DNA of 6,686 nt from Desulfurococcales archaeon (lineage in GTDB: Archaea > Thermoproteota > Thermoprotei_A > Sulfolobales > Desulfurococcaceae): contig JALWQP010000053.1 of assembly GCA_027083045.1 (NCBI GenBank), positions 1 to 6,686 of the forward strand. Reading direction: 5' to 3'. Shown piece by piece: positions 5,881 through 6,686 of this stretch. Each line of letters starts with the position of its first letter. Positions within the stretch are counted from its first letter, which is position 1. The notes under the pieces were generated by a model, which was not told the origin of the DNA, did no database searches, and saw nothing but the letters and a program-made list of their open reading frames with translations. The position numbers were made by a program, and so were the translations under genes.

Positions 5881-6665
5881 TCAACACATATTTTATCCCA
5901 TTCAACCCCCAGCATTGAGACCCATTTTTTATCATTATGTCTAGCGAGCCTCTCAAACAATACCCTGCCCTTAACATTTCCACACAGCTTCGCCAAAGCC
6001 TCCCTCTCAACACCCCTGATTATCTCAACGAGTTTCCCAAGCATATATGCTAACCCCCTAACAAGATCATCTGGAGCGAGGCTGGCCTCGAGTATCAAGT
6101 TTAAAACTAATCTTAGATCCTCCGGCCCGCCCAGCACTTCTAATCCTTTACCTACGATACCAGCTAATGCTTCCGCGGTCACCAACTCAGGATATACGGT
6201 CAGGGTTTCAAGACTTGTCAACATTAGGTTCTTACTAGTTCTCACGAGCCTGCCGAGCACATCCCTATACCTCACTAGTCCTGTGGTCTCTAGCTTCATT
6301 CTATCTAAGTACTCCTCGGCTCTAGCGGCGGCCCTTAAAACCTGTATAGTAGAAATCAGTGTCCTGATGTATGATCTTAGTGTTCTAATGAGGAGTTCGA
6401 TCAGGCCTTCATCGTCAAGCTCCTCCGCTGTTGCGAGGATTTCCCCAGGGATAGATGCCGGTCCATAATACCTCCTAAACAACTCCATAGATAGTATTGG
6501 TGATAATGCAACTAGGAGGTCTCTGTAGAGAACCGTATATCTCAGATCCGGGTTGGCCAGGTCCGTTAATAGGTTTTTATCAATTAGGTCAATGAAATAT
6601 TTCTTGGCGCCTTTAGGGTTTTTCCAAAGAACATAGAGTATGGCTAATGGGTTCATGTATGTCAT
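5877..6665 (-). CDS. Uncharacterised Leu-rich all-helical protein (5' end possibly beyond right edge)
   Basis: I do not recognise this protein. From ATG at 6665 it has 262 residues, stopping at TAG (5877-5879). The sequence is rich in Leu, Arg, Glu and Ala in amphipathic helical patterns throughout (for example about 76-120, 135-155 and 160-220), with no transmembrane segment, signal peptide, metal-binding cluster or nucleotide-binding motif; cysteines are only C228 and C260. It looks like a soluble helical-repeat or scaffold-type protein. The start is uncertain: the frame remains open for seven more codons to the right edge with no stop. No SD is visible before ATG 6665 or the alternative ATG at 6656, so the true start may lie outside the window. 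It is convergent with the alpha-mannosidase, overlapping it by 4 nt, so shared function is not implied. Continuous frame and consistent codon use support a real gene. Confidence 0.7.
   Translation of the reverse strand: MTYMNPLAILYVLWKNPKGAKKYFIDLIDKNLLTDLANPDLRYTVLYRDLLVALSPILSMELFRRYYGPASIPGEILATAEELDDEGLIELLIRTLRSYIRTLISTIQVLRAAARAEEYLDRMKLETTGLVRYRDVLGRLVRTSKNLMLTSLETLTVYPELVTAEALAGIVGKGLEVLGGPEDLRLVLNLILEASLAPDDLVRGLAYMLGKLVEIIRGVEREALAKLCGNVKGRVLFERLARHNDKKWVSMLGVEWDKICVD
5889..5930 (+). terminator. Possible U-rich terminator of the alpha-mannosidase transcript
   Basis: Two T-rich tracts, TATTTTAT at 5889-5896 and six T at 5925-5930, follow the mannosidase stop by 9 and 45 nt. Archaeal RNA polymerase terminates at such U-tracts without a hairpin. 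They lie inside the 3' end of the convergent coding region, where they encode part of its C-terminus, so they may be coincidental. Confidence 0.25.
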
Positions 6666-6686
6666 GTATCTATGTAATCTTCGGAG

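Noticed and set aside
5831..6013. Minus-strand open frame of 60 codons across the 5877 junction
   Set aside because: Out of frame with the longer minus-strand gene and overlapping the mannosidase end; no independent support.
6283..6468. Plus-strand open frame of 61 codons
   Set aside because: Antisense to the helical protein; Ser-rich translation typical of a complement of Leu/Glu/Arg codons.

Overview
The window looks like chromosomal DNA of a hyperthermophilic archaeon of the Thermoproteota (Crenarchaeota), most likely Desulfurococcales-like. The signs are heavy use of AGG/AGA (Arg) and ATA (Ile) codons, Shine-Dalgarno (SD) sites of the AGGTG(A) type, TTG start codons, AT-rich TATA-like boxes instead of bacterial -35/-10 promoters, very tight gene packing, and a cytoplasmic archaeal-type GH38 alpha-mannosidase. 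The genus assignment is inference only.

Layout: (1) 1-386, minus strand: 5' part of a Yip1-like multi-pass membrane protein that runs off the left edge. (2) 387-483: a 97-bp divergent intergenic region with a TATA-like core and a cluster of ACCTAA/TTAGGT half-sites. (3) 484-1404, plus strand: a metallo-beta-lactamase-fold hydrolase of the COG1237 type, tethered to the membrane by an N-terminal segment and a Thr/Asn-rich linker. (4) 1401-2684, minus strand: a full-length GPH/MelB-type (MFS superfamily) sugar transporter reading frame, interrupted by two in-frame stop codons (UAG, UAA) with no frameshift. (5) 2685-2838: a 154-bp divergent intergenic region. (6) 2839-5880, plus strand: an intact 1013-residue GH38 alpha-mannosidase that starts at TTG, with a potential hairpin over its SD and start codon. 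(7) 5877-6665, minus strand: an unrecognised, Leu-rich, all-helical soluble protein whose frame stays open to the right edge.

The central logic is a divergently arranged pair, a sugar/oligosaccharide symporter and a cytoplasmic alpha-mannosidase. It would normally be read as a mannoside uptake and degradation locus. Here the enzyme is intact while the transporter carries two nonsense codons, so either uptake by this route has been lost recently, the stops are assembly or strain-specific changes, or the stops are read through. Both convergent gene pairs overlap tail to tail by exactly 4 nt. No RNA genes, insertion sequences or CRISPR arrays were seen, and no gene-free stretch exceeds 300 bases. 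I do not see a clearly new multi-gene system. The items most worth checking are the doubly interrupted transporter, the start-site hairpin of the mannosidase, the half-site cluster upstream of the membrane-tethered hydrolase, and that hydrolase's surface location.
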